From contig NZ_JRKI01000003.1 of assembly GCF_000935125.1 (NCBI RefSeq), forward strand, positions 186,001 to 250,000: a DNA stretch of 64,000 nucleotides. Direction: 5' to 3'. The first letter of the stretch is position 1. Each line of letters starts with the position of its first letter. The notes below the pieces were generated by a model that worked only from the letters and a program-made list of their open reading frames with translations, was not told the origin of the DNA and searched no databases. A program made the translations under genes and the position numbers. Below are positions 1-7,591 of this stretch, one piece after another. The DNA comes from Streptomyces natalensis ATCC 27448 (GTDB lineage Bacteria; Actinomycetota; Actinomycetes; Streptomycetales; Streptomycetaceae).

Positions 1-755
1 TCGAGGACGTCGTGAAGGTCCTGGACAAGGCCGAGGCCACCAGCGAGCGCTACATCGAGGGGACCTTCTTCCTGCGCGCCCGCGTCGAGGGCTACGACAT
101 CGGCTACGGCTCGATCTGCGCCGCGGGCCCCAACGCCACCACCCTGCACTGGGTCCGCAACGACGGGCGGGTCCGCTCCGGCGACCTGCTGCTGCTGGAC
201 GCGGGCGTGGAGACCCACAGCCTCTACACCGCGGACGTCACCCGCACCCTGCCCGTCAACGGCCGCTACACCGACCTCCAGCGCGCGATCTACGACGCGG
301 TGTACGAGGCCCAGGAGGCGGGCATCGCCGCGGTCAAGCCGGGCGCGGCCTACCGCGACTTCCACGACGCGGCGCAGCGGGTGCTCACCGAGAAGCTGGT
401 CGAGTGGGGTCTGGTCGAGGGCCCCGTCGATCGGGTGCTGGAGCTGGGCCTCCAGCGCCGCTGGACGCTGCACGGCACGGGCCACATGCTCGGCCTGGAC
501 GTCCACGACTGCGCCGCGGCCCGCCGGGAGGCGTATGTCGACGGCACGCTGGAGCCGGGGATGGTGCTCACCGTCGAACCCGGTCTGTACTTCCAGGCGG
601 ACGATCTGACGGTGCCCGAGGAGTACCGCGGTATCGGTGTGCGGATCGAGGACGACATCCTGGTGACCGAGGACGGCAACCGGAACCTGTCGGCCGGGCT
701 GCCGCGCCGGTCGGACGAGGTCGAGGCGTGGATGGCGGGGCTGCTGGGGAAGTAG
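1..755 (+). CDS. pepP: Xaa-Pro aminopeptidase (M24B), 3' part
   Basis: Only the C-terminal catalytic part is present; the gene enters from the left edge and the first whole codon is at base 3. It cleaves the N-terminal residue from peptides with proline in second position, using two metal ions in the creatinase ('pita-bread') fold. All five expected ligands are visible: the two Asp in LLLDAGVE and YTADVTR, the His in HGTGHMLGLDVHD, the Glu in TVEPGLYF and the Glu in VRIEDDILV. The last helix and the stop are normal. Nothing downstream is co-oriented; a strong hairpin follows at 830-868. Family assignment is firm. PepP is the best name because it is a full-size M24B domain with the HGxGHxxGLxVHD signature. 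The true start lies outside the window. Confidence 0.93.
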   Translation, partial: EDVVKVLDKAEATSERYIEGTFFLRARVEGYDIGYGSICAAGPNATTLHWVRNDGRVRSGDLLLLDAGVETHSLYTADVTRTLPVNGRYTDLQRAIYDAVYEAQEAGIAAVKPGAAYRDFHDAAQRVLTEKLVEWGLVEGPVDRVLELGLQRRWTLHGTGHMLGLDVHDCAAARREAYVDGTLEPGMVLTVEPGLYFQADDLTVPEEYRGIGVRIEDDILVTEDGNRNLSAGLPRRSDEVEAWMAGLLGK

Positions 756-829
756 CCGTGGGGTGAGTGACGGCGTGACGGCAATGCCGGCCTGACGGCC
801 TGATGGCGTGGCGCCGTAACGGCGTGATG

Positions 830-868
830 GCGACGGCCGGTGTCCCGGGATGGGTCACCGGCCGTCGC
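830..868. terminator. Bidirectional terminator hairpin between pepP and tetR
   Basis: A perfect 13-bp inverted repeat (arms 830-842 and 856-868, loop 13 nt) lies where two convergent genes end. It overlaps the stop codon of the TetR gene and lies 75 bases after pepP. Streptomyces terminators usually lack a U-tract, as here. The upstream 765-830 stretch is a degenerate repetition of 'gtgacggc/ctgatggc' words without coding signal. Confidence 0.75.
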
Positions 869-1499
869 GCGGCGCACCGTTGTGGGGCTCCGTCCGCCGG
901 TACGCGCCCGCGCGGGCCGCCACCCACACCGCGGTGGCGGTGGACTCGGCCAGGGCCGCGTCGACCGGACCGCGGGCGATCAGGATGCGGTAGTAGAAGG
1001 GCGCGCCCAGGGCCGCCATCACCGCCTCCGGGTCCGTATCGGGGGGCAGTTCACCGCGTTCGACGGCGCGGACCACCATCTGGCCGGCCAGTGTCAGCCG
1101 TTCGGAGAAGAAATCCCGCAGCACCGTGGCGGCCTGCGGGTCGCGGGCGGCGGCCGAGACCACCGCCTCGATCAGGCTGCGTATCCGCTCGTCCGCGTAG
1201 AACGCGCCTATCGAACGGGCCAGCGCACGCAGATCGCCGGGCAGCGTACCGGTGTCGGGCAGCGGCACATCCGCGCTCAGCCCGTTCAGCAGATCGCAGA
1301 CCAGACCCTCGGCGCAGCGCCAGCGCCGGTAGAGCGTCGCCAGATGGATTCCGGAGCGCTGAGCAACCCTTTCCATGCTCAGCGCGGCAGGGCCGCCGTG
1401 TCCCAACTCCTCGAAGACGGCGGCCAGTACGGCCTGCCGAGTCCGCGCGGTACGTCCCCCCGGGCGGGCCTCCCCCGAGGCCCGGTGCGCTGTGGTCAC
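855..1499 (-). CDS. TetR-family transcriptional regulator
   Basis: A 214-residue repressor-type regulator. The N-terminal TetR helix-turn-helix is clear: an RTRQAVLAAVFEELG helix leads into the MERVAQRSGIHLATLYRRW recognition region. The C-terminal half is a helical ligand domain (about residues 80-195) like TetR_C_11-type proteins. The GTG at 1499 is chosen because GGAGG (1504-1508) precedes it by 4 bases. A TTG at 1547 would add 16 residues but would run toward the operator and has no ribosome site. A 26-bp palindrome at 1550-1575, about 50 bases upstream, is the likely autoregulatory operator. No divergent target gene follows the operator on the other strand, so the target is probably itself or elsewhere. 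The ligand is unknown. Confidence 0.9.
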   Translation of the reverse strand: MTTAHRASGEARPGGRTARTRQAVLAAVFEELGHGGPAALSMERVAQRSGIHLATLYRRWRCAEGLVCDLLNGLSADVPLPDTGTLPGDLRALARSIGAFYADERIRSLIEAVVSAAARDPQAATVLRDFFSERLTLAGQMVVRAVERGELPPDTDPEAVMAALGAPFYYRILIARGPVDAALAESTATAVWVAARAGAYRRTEPHNGAPRDGR

Positions 1500-1549
1500 G
1501 GCGCCTCCGTATTGCAGTGCGGGTTCACGCCAAGTATTGTCCGACAAAG

Positions 1550-1575
1550 ACTAACGCGAGCAACTTCGCGTTAGT
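1550..1575. promoter_or_regulatory. Probable TetR operator
   Basis: Perfect inverted repeat with 10-bp arms ACTAACGCGA / TCGCGTTAGT separated by 6 bases, immediately upstream of the TetR gene. Arm length, spacing and the AACGCGA/TCGCGTT core are typical of TetR-family operators. Its place between the long TTG and short GTG candidate starts favours the short start and autoregulation. Confidence 0.72.
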
Positions 1576-1785
1576 TCTGGTGCACGCCGGTCTCGCAGGG
1601 ACAGGGGACGCCGCGGGGGAGGTCCTCACGCTGCGAGACGGCGCTGCACAGGGCCCCGCAGGGGCGATCACCGACGACTACGGACAGGCCGCGGTCGCCT
1701 ACGTGCGCAGCGGATTTGACGCTGCGTGAGGCAGTTGTGTGCGGCAGTTGTGTGACGCCGTGTCGGTTCAGTGCGGAATCTCGGT

Positions 1786-1893
1786 TCAGCGCAGGATCCT
1801 CTCCTTGGCGCGCTGGAACTCCTGGCCGGTGAGGTCTCCCCGGGCGCGGATCCCGAAGAGTTTCGCCAACTGGTCGGCCGCACGCCTGACCGC
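1786..1893 (-). pseudogene. SHOCT-domain segment in frame after the stop of the upstream ATPase gene
   Basis: Directly after the TGA (1894-1896) of the upstream ATP-binding gene, the same frame stays open for 35 codons to a TGA at 1786-1788. The peptide contains DQLAKLFGIRARGDLTGQEF followed by QRAKERIL. This matches the SHOCT pattern (LxxLxxLRxxGxITxxEFxxxKxxLL), a short oligomerisation domain usually at protein C-termini. It has no ATG, GTG or good ribosome site of its own. It could be the severed tail of an ATPase-SHOCT fusion, a read-through extension, or what remains of a decayed neighbouring gene. The SHOCT match is read by eye; the functional state is uncertain. Confidence 0.55.
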
Positions 1894-2349
1894 TCACGAC
1901 GCCATCGGAAGCGCCGCCCCCTCGCGCCACTTGAGGATCTTGTCGAAGCTGACCACCGCGCCGCGTCTGCCGGTGCGGTTGCGGTAGCGGACGTGGTCGG
2001 TGAGGGCCTCGATGAGGAAGAGGCCGCGGCCGTCCTCGGCGTCGGCGGGGGCCTGGGTGGGGGTGGGGACGGGGGCGGGGGGCTGGGGGCGGCGGAAGCC
2101 GGGGCCGGAGTCGGTGACCTCGATGCGGCAGGTGTCGCCGTCGATGAAGGCGGTGACGCGGTAGTCGTCGGTGGGGGCGTCCCCGCCGTGTTCGACGGCG
2201 TTGGCACAGGCCTCGGAGAGGGCGACCGACAGGTCGTAGCAGATGTCCGGGTCGACGCCGGCCGTCTCCATGGTGCCCAGCAGCAGACGGCGGGCGAGCG
2301 GAACGCTCGCGGCCTCACGTCGCAGTTGGAGGGACCACCAGATGCTCAT
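1894..2349 (-). CDS. ATP-binding anti-sigma/RsbW-like regulatory protein
   Basis: A 151-residue single-domain GHKL ATPase of the SpoIIAB/RsbW group, which is very expanded in Streptomyces. Members bind sigma factors or anti-anti-sigma partners, sometimes acting as serine kinases. The N-box (ALSEACANAVEHG), G1 box (DSGPGF) and G2 box (GRGLFLIEALTD) occur in order. A proline-rich insert of about 20 residues (PPAPVPTPTQ) sits between G1 and G2. The ATG at 2349 is preceded by AGGAGG at an 8-base distance, which rules out the longer in-frame start at 2379. No sigma or antagonist gene is adjacent, so the partner is unknown. The stop is followed in frame by a SHOCT-like segment (1786-1893). Confidence 0.88.
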   Translation of the reverse strand: MSIWWSLQLRREAASVPLARRLLLGTMETAGVDPDICYDLSVALSEACANAVEHGGDAPTDDYRVTAFIDGDTCRIEVTDSGPGFRRPQPPAPVPTPTQAPADAEDGRGLFLIEALTDHVRYRNRTGRRGAVVSFDKILKWREGAALPMAS

Positions 2350-2581
2350 CGCTCCAGCCTCCTGGCCACCGCTAGACATATCGATACCTATTGCCGCAGC
2401 CCAAGGTCCGTAAGCATGCTCCGGACGTGACGCCGCTCATTCGGCGGAGGCGGGCTGCGAGCGCACGGCCGGTGGTGTACCGACCCCCGCGCGCTCCCGC
2501 GCGCCCCGGCGGGCGCCGTTGCCGCCCCCCGGCGCGGCGGCGTGCGACGCCCTGCCGTGGGCCGCCGGTGCGGGCAATGGG

Positions 2582-3466
2582 ATGATGTCGCCCGCCATGT
2601 CTGCCTCGCTCGCCCCCACAGCGCGCGCAGCCGCCGATCTGCGGCTGCTGAGGGCCGCGGTCTTCACCGCGGTCTGTGTTGCGCTGTCCGCGACCGGGCA
2701 CATGATCGCCTCGTTCGCCGCCGTCCCGCTGTGGACGCTGGGCGTCGGCTGCGCCGCCGTGTTCGCCGTCGCGGCCCCGCTGGCCGGGCGGGAACGCTCG
2801 CTGCCGGGGATCGCCACCGCGCTCGCCGTGGGCCAGCTCGCGCTGCATGCGGTGTTCGCGATGGGCCAGCACCCGATGCGGATGCCGGGCGGCGGCGCGC
2901 GCGCCGGTGGGCTGCGGGGGCTGTCCGACCAGGCGGCCGTCCTCCTCGCGCGGCATGTTTCGTGCGGGCTGGAGGCCGGCCGGGTGGACGGCGCGCAGGC
3001 GCGCCGGGTCCTGGGCTCGGGCGGCTACGACACCGCCGTGGCGGGCGGGCTGGTACCGCCCGCAGGTCCCGGCGGAATGAGCGGTGCCGCCGCGCACCAG
3101 ATGCCCGGCGGAGCGGAGATGGCACACTGTCTGGTGCCGTCGGTGCCCATGGTGCTGGGCCATCTGCTGGCCGCGCTGGGCGCCGGCTGGCTGCTGCGCC
3201 GCGGCGAGGCCGCGCTCTGGCGGCTGGTGCGGCTGTCGGCCCCCGCGGCGCGGGAGATCGCGGCGCAGGCGCTGATGGGCACCCTGCGCGGGGCGCTCGC
3301 GCTGGTGGGCGCCCTGCTCTCGGGGCTCGGTACGGCGCACGACGGGCCGCGCCGCGCCCCCGTTTCGTACGGGGATGACAAACCCGGTCCGCCGGGCCTC
3401 GCGCTCCACCACAGTGTCGTCAGGCGGGGGCCGCCGGCCCCGGCCCGGCTCGCCCTCGCGGCCTGA
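2582..3466 (+). CDS. Multi-pass membrane protein of the copper cluster, His/Met-rich loop
   Basis: About 294 residues with roughly five predicted membrane segments. Examples are the stretch around AVFTAVCVALSATGHMIA, the following WTLGVGCAAVFAVAAP, and the C-terminal VPMVLGHLLAALGAGW. The long extracytoplasmic loop is rich in Met and His (GQHPMRMPGG; MSGAAAHQMPGGAEMAH), the kind of composition seen in copper-handling proteins. It precedes ycnI, sco, ecuC and copC-copD in the same direction, so a role in copper supply or sensing is a reasonable guess; I recognise no named family. Start candidates are ATG 2582, 2585 and 2597, none with a clear ribosome site. The upstream 2380-2581 region shows only GC-rich sequence. 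Confidence 0.75.
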   Translation: MMSPAMSASLAPTARAAADLRLLRAAVFTAVCVALSATGHMIASFAAVPLWTLGVGCAAVFAVAAPLAGRERSLPGIATALAVGQLALHAVFAMGQHPMRMPGGGARAGGLRGLSDQAAVLLARHVSCGLEAGRVDGAQARRVLGSGGYDTAVAGGLVPPAGPGGMSGAAAHQMPGGAEMAHCLVPSVPMVLGHLLAALGAGWLLRRGEAALWRLVRLSAPAAREIAAQALMGTLRGALALVGALLSGLGTAHDGPRRAPVSYGDDKPGPPGLALHHSVVRRGPPAPARLALAA

Positions 3467-3600
3467 CGTACGCGAAGCACGCTCCCCGGAGGGGTAGGGG
3501 CTCTCGCGCCGTCGCCGCGTGCGCGCCGGACCGACAGACCACTACCCATACGTGCACCGTCCCTGCGACGTGCATCTTTCTCCCCGTGGAGTGCTTTGTT

Positions 3601-4359
3601 ATGTCGAGTACGCCGAAGATCTCGCAGCCCGCCGCCCCGTCCCCCGCCCCGCGCCGCCTCGTCCGCCGGCTGCCGGTGGTGGGCGCGATCGCCGCGGGCA
3701 GCGTGCTGCTGCTCGCCTCCCCGGCCTTCGCGCACGTCAGCGTGCAGCCCGCCGGCCCGGCCGCAAAGGGCGGCTTCGCGACCGTCAACTTCAACGTCCC
3801 CAATGAGCGGGACGACTCCTCGACGGTGAAGCTCGAGGTCACCCTGCCCACCGATCACCCGTTGGCGTCGGCGATGCCGCAGCCGGTGCCCGGCTGGAAG
3901 GTCCAGGTCAAGAAGGCCAAGCTCGCCAAGCCCATCGAGATGGAGGGCGAGAAGATCACCGAGGCACCGGTCAAGATCACCTGGACCGCCGACGGCAAGG
4001 GCGTCGGGCCCGGCCAGTTCCAGCAGTTCCCGGTTTCGGTCGGGCAGCTGCCCAAGAACGCCGACCACGTCGTCTTCAAGGCCCTCCAGACGTACGACGA
4101 CAAGAAGGTCGTGCGCTGGATCGAGCCGACGAAGGAGGGCGACCCGGAGCCGGAGAACCCGGCGCCGGTGCTGAAGCTCACCGCAGCGGCCGCCGACGAC
4201 GGCGGGGCGGATGCCAAGAACGGCGCCACCACCGCCACGGCGGCCAAGGACGCGGACGGCTCCGACACCACGGCGCGGGTACTGGCCGTCATCGGCATCG
4301 TGGCGGGCATCGCGGGAACCGGCTTCGGCCTGTTCGCCGGCCGCCGCCGCAGCTCCTGA
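3601..4359 (+). CDS. YcnI-family (DUF1775) copper-associated exported protein
   Basis: A 252-residue exported protein anchored at both ends. It has a signal peptide (VVGAIAAGSVLLLASPAFA) that leaves a mature N-terminus beginning HVSVQP. That N-terminal His is the copper ligand in studied YcnI proteins. A beta-sandwich DUF1775 domain follows (about 50-175), then a low-complexity Ala/Asp/Thr linker, then a C-terminal membrane helix (VIGIVAGIAGTGFGLFAG) ending in RRR. GGAG nine bases before ATG 3601 decides the start over a GTG 15 bases upstream. It lies 65 bases before sco and is probably co-transcribed. The role is likely to bind Cu(II) on the outer membrane face and hand it to the Sco/ECuC/CopC proteins that follow. 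Confidence 0.92.
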   Translation: MSSTPKISQPAAPSPAPRRLVRRLPVVGAIAAGSVLLLASPAFAHVSVQPAGPAAKGGFATVNFNVPNERDDSSTVKLEVTLPTDHPLASAMPQPVPGWKVQVKKAKLAKPIEMEGEKITEAPVKITWTADGKGVGPGQFQQFPVSVGQLPKNADHVVFKALQTYDDKKVVRWIEPTKEGDPEPENPAPVLKLTAAAADDGGADAKNGATTATAAKDADGSDTTARVLAVIGIVAGIAGTGFGLFAGRRRSS

Positions 4360-4424
4360 CCTCCCCGCAGGGGCCGGCGCCCGACCCGCGCCGGCCTGCC
4401 ACCCCTCCCTTTTCAGAAGGACCC

Positions 4425-5066
4425 ATGCGCACAAGGACCCTGCTCGCGTCCGCCCTCGCGGCGGTCGCGGCCCTCTCACTGACCGCCTGCAACGCCGACG
4501 ACGGCAAGCCCGCCGCCGACGTCTCCGGCGCCAAGTCCAAGCCGATCGTCACGCTCGACAGCCCCATGGAGAAGCCGGACCTGGAGCTGACGGACACCCA
4601 GGGCAAGAAGTACGACCTGCTGGAGGAGACCAAGGGCCATCCGACCCTGATCTACTTCGGCTACACCCACTGCCCGGACGTGTGCCCGCTGACGATGTCC
4701 AACCTGGCCGTCGCCATCGGCAAGCTGCCCAAGGCCGAACAGAAGGATGTGCGGGTGGTGTTCGTGACCTCCGATCCGGAGCGCGACACCTCGGCCGCGC
4801 TCAAGAAGTGGCTGGCCGGTATCAACAAGGACTTCATCGGTCTGACCGGCCCGTTCGACCGTATCCAGGCCGGTGCGCGCAGCGTGAACATCGGGATCGA
4901 GAAGCCGGTCAAGAAGAAGAACGGCGATGTCATCTCCACCCACGGCGCACAGGTGCTGCTGAGCTCCCCCAAGGACGACAAGATCCACTGGATCGGCATG
5001 GAGGAAGCGACTCCCGAGAACTACAGCCAGGCACTTCCCAAGACCATCAAGGGGCAGAACCCGTGA
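4425..5066 (+). CDS. sco: Sco1/SenC copper chaperone lipoprotein
   Basis: A 213-residue lipoprotein with a thioredoxin fold. The signal peptide ends in the lipobox LTAC (Cys near residue 22). The copper site CPDVCP and the distal His in the STHGAQVLLSS segment are both present. Sco proteins deliver copper to the CuA site of cytochrome oxidase. In Streptomyces lividans the cluster homologue also supports maturation of the extracellular copper oxidase GlxA and morphogenesis at low copper. Its TGA overlaps the GTG of the next gene, so translation of the PCuAC chaperone is coupled to it. The ATG has AGAAGG upstream. Confidence 0.95.
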   Translation: MRTRTLLASALAAVAALSLTACNADDGKPAADVSGAKSKPIVTLDSPMEKPDLELTDTQGKKYDLLEETKGHPTLIYFGYTHCPDVCPLTMSNLAVAIGKLPKAEQKDVRVVFVTSDPERDTSAALKKWLAGINKDFIGLTGPFDRIQAGARSVNIGIEKPVKKKNGDVISTHGAQVLLSSPKDDKIHWIGMEEATPENYSQALPKTIKGQNP

Positions 5067-5533
5067 CCCGCCGCACCCTCCACACCGCCCGCCGCACGGC
5101 CCTCGTCACCGCGCTCGCCCTCACCGCCGGTCTCACGCTGGCGGCCTGTGACTCCGGGGGCGGTGCGCCCCGTCTCAAGGTCTCGGAGTCGTACATGCCG
5201 CAGCCGGTCACGCAGGACATGGCCGGTGCTTTCTTCGTCGTCAAGAACACCGGCGACACCGCGGACAAGCTGACCTCGGTCACCAGCGACCTGTCCAAGG
5301 ACGTCACGATGCACAAGACGGTCGGCACCAAGATGGAGCAGGTCAGCTCCCTGAAGGTGCCCGCCAACGGCGAACTGCGGCTCGCCCGCGGCGGCTATCA
5401 CCTGATGTTCATGGGCCTGAAGCACAAGCCGGTCAAGGGCGACAAGGTCACCCTTGAGCTGCACTTCGCCACCTCGGGCCCGGTCCGGGTCGATGTGCCG
5501 GTGAAGGCCACCGACTACGTGCCCCAGAAGTAG
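5063..5533 (+). CDS. ecuC: PCu(A)C-type extracytoplasmic copper chaperone (ECuC-like)
   Basis: A 156-residue lipoprotein, with lipobox LAAC near residue 26, that starts with a GTG inside the stop of sco (GTGA overlap). The DUF461/PCuAC fold is recognisable from AGAFFVVKNTGDTADKL, DVTMHKTV and GGYHLMFMGLKH. Together these supply the His/Met ligands of the H(M)X10MX21HXM copper motif. The family binds Cu(I) outside the cell and passes it to Sco. Reading frame, spacing and order with sco are as in the S. lividans cluster, where the homologue was named ECuC. The 3' neighbour copC-copD begins 30 bases later. Confidence 0.92.
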   Translation: MTRRTLHTARRTALVTALALTAGLTLAACDSGGGAPRLKVSESYMPQPVTQDMAGAFFVVKNTGDTADKLTSVTSDLSKDVTMHKTVGTKMEQVSSLKVPANGELRLARGGYHLMFMGLKHKPVKGDKVTLELHFATSGPVRVDVPVKATDYVPQK

Positions 5534-5563
5534 CCCGCGTCACGGAGTGAGGGAGCGATCACC

Positions 5564-7591
5564 ATGGCCTTGGCCACCACCGGCTCCGGGCCGCGACGGG
5601 GCGTCGCGGGGCAGGCGGGACGTCCGACACAGGCCCTGCGCCTGCTGGCCGTCGTCGCGGTGCTGCTGGGCGCGCTGTTCGGCGGCGCCGCCCCGGCCGT
5701 TGCGCATGCCGCGCTGACCGGCAGCGACCCCGCACAGGGGTCGGTGGTGGACCATGCCCCCGAGCAGGTCTCGCTGACCTTCTCCGAGGGCGTGGCGATG
5801 GGCGACGACTCGATCCGGGTCCTCGACCCGAAGGGCAAGCGGGTGGACCGCGGCAAGCTGCGCGATCTGTGCAGCGGAGGGGTCGTCAAGTACGGGGCGG
5901 GGCTGCCACCGGGGCTCGGCGACGGTACGTACACCGTCGCCTGGCAGGCGGTCTCCGCCGACAGCCACCCGGTCTCCGGCGCCTTCACCTTCTCCATCGG
6001 CGCGCCCTCGAAGACCAGCGCCGCCGTCCCCCAGCAGGAGGCGGGCGGCGGTCCGGTCGGCGCGCTCTACGGCATCGCCCGCTACCTCGCCTACGCCGGA
6101 TTCATCCTGCTGGCGGGCGGCGCGGCCTTCGTCGTCGGCTGCCGGCCGGCCGCTGCGGGCGTACGGTCCGTGCAGCGGCTGGTCGTCCACGGCTGGGCCG
6201 TGCTGACCGGCAGCACCCTGGCGATGGTGGTGCTGCGCGGCGCGTACACGGCGTCGGGCAAGCTCTCCGACGTCCTCGACTTCGGCTTGCTCCAGCAGGC
6301 GCTGCTGACCAAACCGGGCGCGGCGCTGGTCTCCCGGCTGCTGCTGCTCGCGGCCGCGGCGGTGTTCATCGCGGTGCTGTTCGGGGCGTTTGCGCGCGCC
6401 CATGAGGAGGGGGACGGCTCGGCCCCCGGCGAGGACACCCGGCGCCGTAAGGACCTCACGTTGGGGCTCGGCGGCGGCGGGGTGATCGTCGCCGCGGGGC
6501 TCGCGACGACCTGGGCGATGGCCGAGCACGCCTCGACGGGGCTTCAGCCCGCGGTCGCGATGCCCGTGGATGTGCTGCATCTGCTCGCCGTCGCCGTCTG
6601 GCTCGGCGGGCTCGCGGCGCTGGTGGTGTCCCTGTACTGGGGCCCGGCCGTCGAGCGGTCCGCCGTACGGCGTTTCTCGCGGATCGCGTTCGGCGCGGTG
6701 CTGGTCCTGGTCGCCACCGGGATCTACCAGTCCTGGCGGCAGGTGGGCAGCTGGACGGCGCTGACCGGCACCTCCTACGGGCGGTTGCTGCTGCTCAAGG
6801 CGGGCCTGGTGGTGGTGCTCGTCGGGATCGCCTCGGTGTCTCGGCGGTGGACGGCGCGGCTGGCGGACGCAGAGGAATCCGTTACGGACGTCGATGTCGA
6901 CAGGGATGCCGAGGCGGACGCGGGTGCGGACGCGGACGCCGACGCGGACGCGGGTGCCGCCGCGGATGCCGAGACCGAGCCGGAGGATGTTTCACGTGAA
7001 ACATCGGCCCCCGCCGCCGACCCGGCTCGCGCCGTTCAACTCGCCCGCCAGCAGGCCGCGTTGCGCACCGCGCGCACCAAGCGCATCCGGGACGCCGACC
7101 CGGAGCGGTGCGGGCTGCGGCGGTCCGTGCTGGCCGAGGTGTCGGTGGCGGCCGTCCTGCTCGCGGTGACGACCGTGCTGACCGCCACCGAGCCGGCCCG
7201 TACGGAAGAGGCGGTCAAGGCCACCGAGCAGTCCGCCTCGGTGGGCCGTCCGCAGGTACTGACCATTCCCTTCGACACCGGCGGCCCGCACGGCAAGGGC
7301 ACCGCCCGGATCGACCTCGATCCGGGGCGCAGCAGCGGCGGCAACACGCTGCGGCTGCGGATCGCGGACCCGTCGGGCCGGACCCGGGACGTCCCCGAGG
7401 TGAAGGTCTCCTTCACCCTCAAGGACAAGAAGCTGGGGCCGCTCCCGGTCGTACCCCGGCATGTGAGCAAGGGGCACTGGAGCGCGGACGGGGTCCGGCT
7501 GCCGGTCCCCGGACGGTGGCAGCTCACGCTGCTCGTACGGACCTCCGATATCGACCAGGTGACCGAATTCAGGAACGTGAAGATCGGCTGA
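5564..7591 (+). CDS. CopC-CopD fusion copper transport protein
   Basis: A 675-residue protein joining an exported CopC domain to a CopD membrane domain. After the signal peptide the mature chain begins HAALTGSDPAQGS. With DSHPVSGAFTFS near residue 140 this gives the His ligands of the CopC Cu(II) site. About eight membrane helices follow (residues 165-430), including GWAVLTGSTLAMVVL and VDVLHLLAVAVWLGGLAAL, the latter typical of CopD. A long Asp/Ala repeat linker (DADADADAGAAADAE) precedes a last helix and a YtkA-like C-terminal domain. A perfect parS site (6988-7003) lies in the linker and encodes DVSRETS. The stop overlaps the ATG of dtpA (TGATG). The expected role is copper import or handover for DtpA/GlxA maturation. 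Confidence 0.92.
   Translation: MALATTGSGPRRGVAGQAGRPTQALRLLAVVAVLLGALFGGAAPAVAHAALTGSDPAQGSVVDHAPEQVSLTFSEGVAMGDDSIRVLDPKGKRVDRGKLRDLCSGGVVKYGAGLPPGLGDGTYTVAWQAVSADSHPVSGAFTFSIGAPSKTSAAVPQQEAGGGPVGALYGIARYLAYAGFILLAGGAAFVVGCRPAAAGVRSVQRLVVHGWAVLTGSTLAMVVLRGAYTASGKLSDVLDFGLLQQALLTKPGAALVSRLLLLAAAAVFIAVLFGAFARAHEEGDGSAPGEDTRRRKDLTLGLGGGGVIVAAGLATTWAMAEHASTGLQPAVAMPVDVLHLLAVAVWLGGLAALVVSLYWGPAVERSAVRRFSRIAFGAVLVLVATGIYQSWRQVGSWTALTGTSYGRLLLLKAGLVVVLVGIASVSRRWTARLADAEESVTDVDVDRDAEADAGADADADADAGAAADAETEPEDVSRETSAPAADPARAVQLARQQAALRTARTKRIRDADPERCGLRRSVLAEVSVAAVLLAVTTVLTATEPARTEEAVKATEQSASVGRPQVLTIPFDTGGPHGKGTARIDLDPGRSSGGNTLRLRIADPSGRTRDVPEVKVSFTLKDKKLGPLPVVPRHVSKGHWSADGVRLPVPGRWQLTLLVRTSDIDQVTEFRNVKIG
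6988..7003. other. parS: parS partition site (ParB-binding), inside copC-copD
   Basis: TGTTTCACGTGAAACA, a perfect match to the bacterial parS consensus; the palindrome extends to 20 bp (6986-7005). It lies in the coding sequence of the CopC-CopD fusion, in the disordered Asp/Ala linker, and is read as VSRET. ParB-CTP clamps would load here and spread over the copper cluster. Confidence 0.93.

Noticed and set aside
1580..1729. Short plus-strand frame to the right of the TetR operator (GTG 1580 region, about 50 codons)
   Set aside because: No ribosome site, no recognisable domain, and it is the tail of a longer chance frame antisense to tetR; the direct repeats at 1730-1754 also suggest non-coding DNA.
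3481..3500. CTCCCCGGAGGGGTAG upstream of ycnI as a CsoR-type copper operator
   Set aside because: Short GC-only dyad with only partial match to the pseudo-palindromic CsoR box; not distinguishable from background at this GC level.
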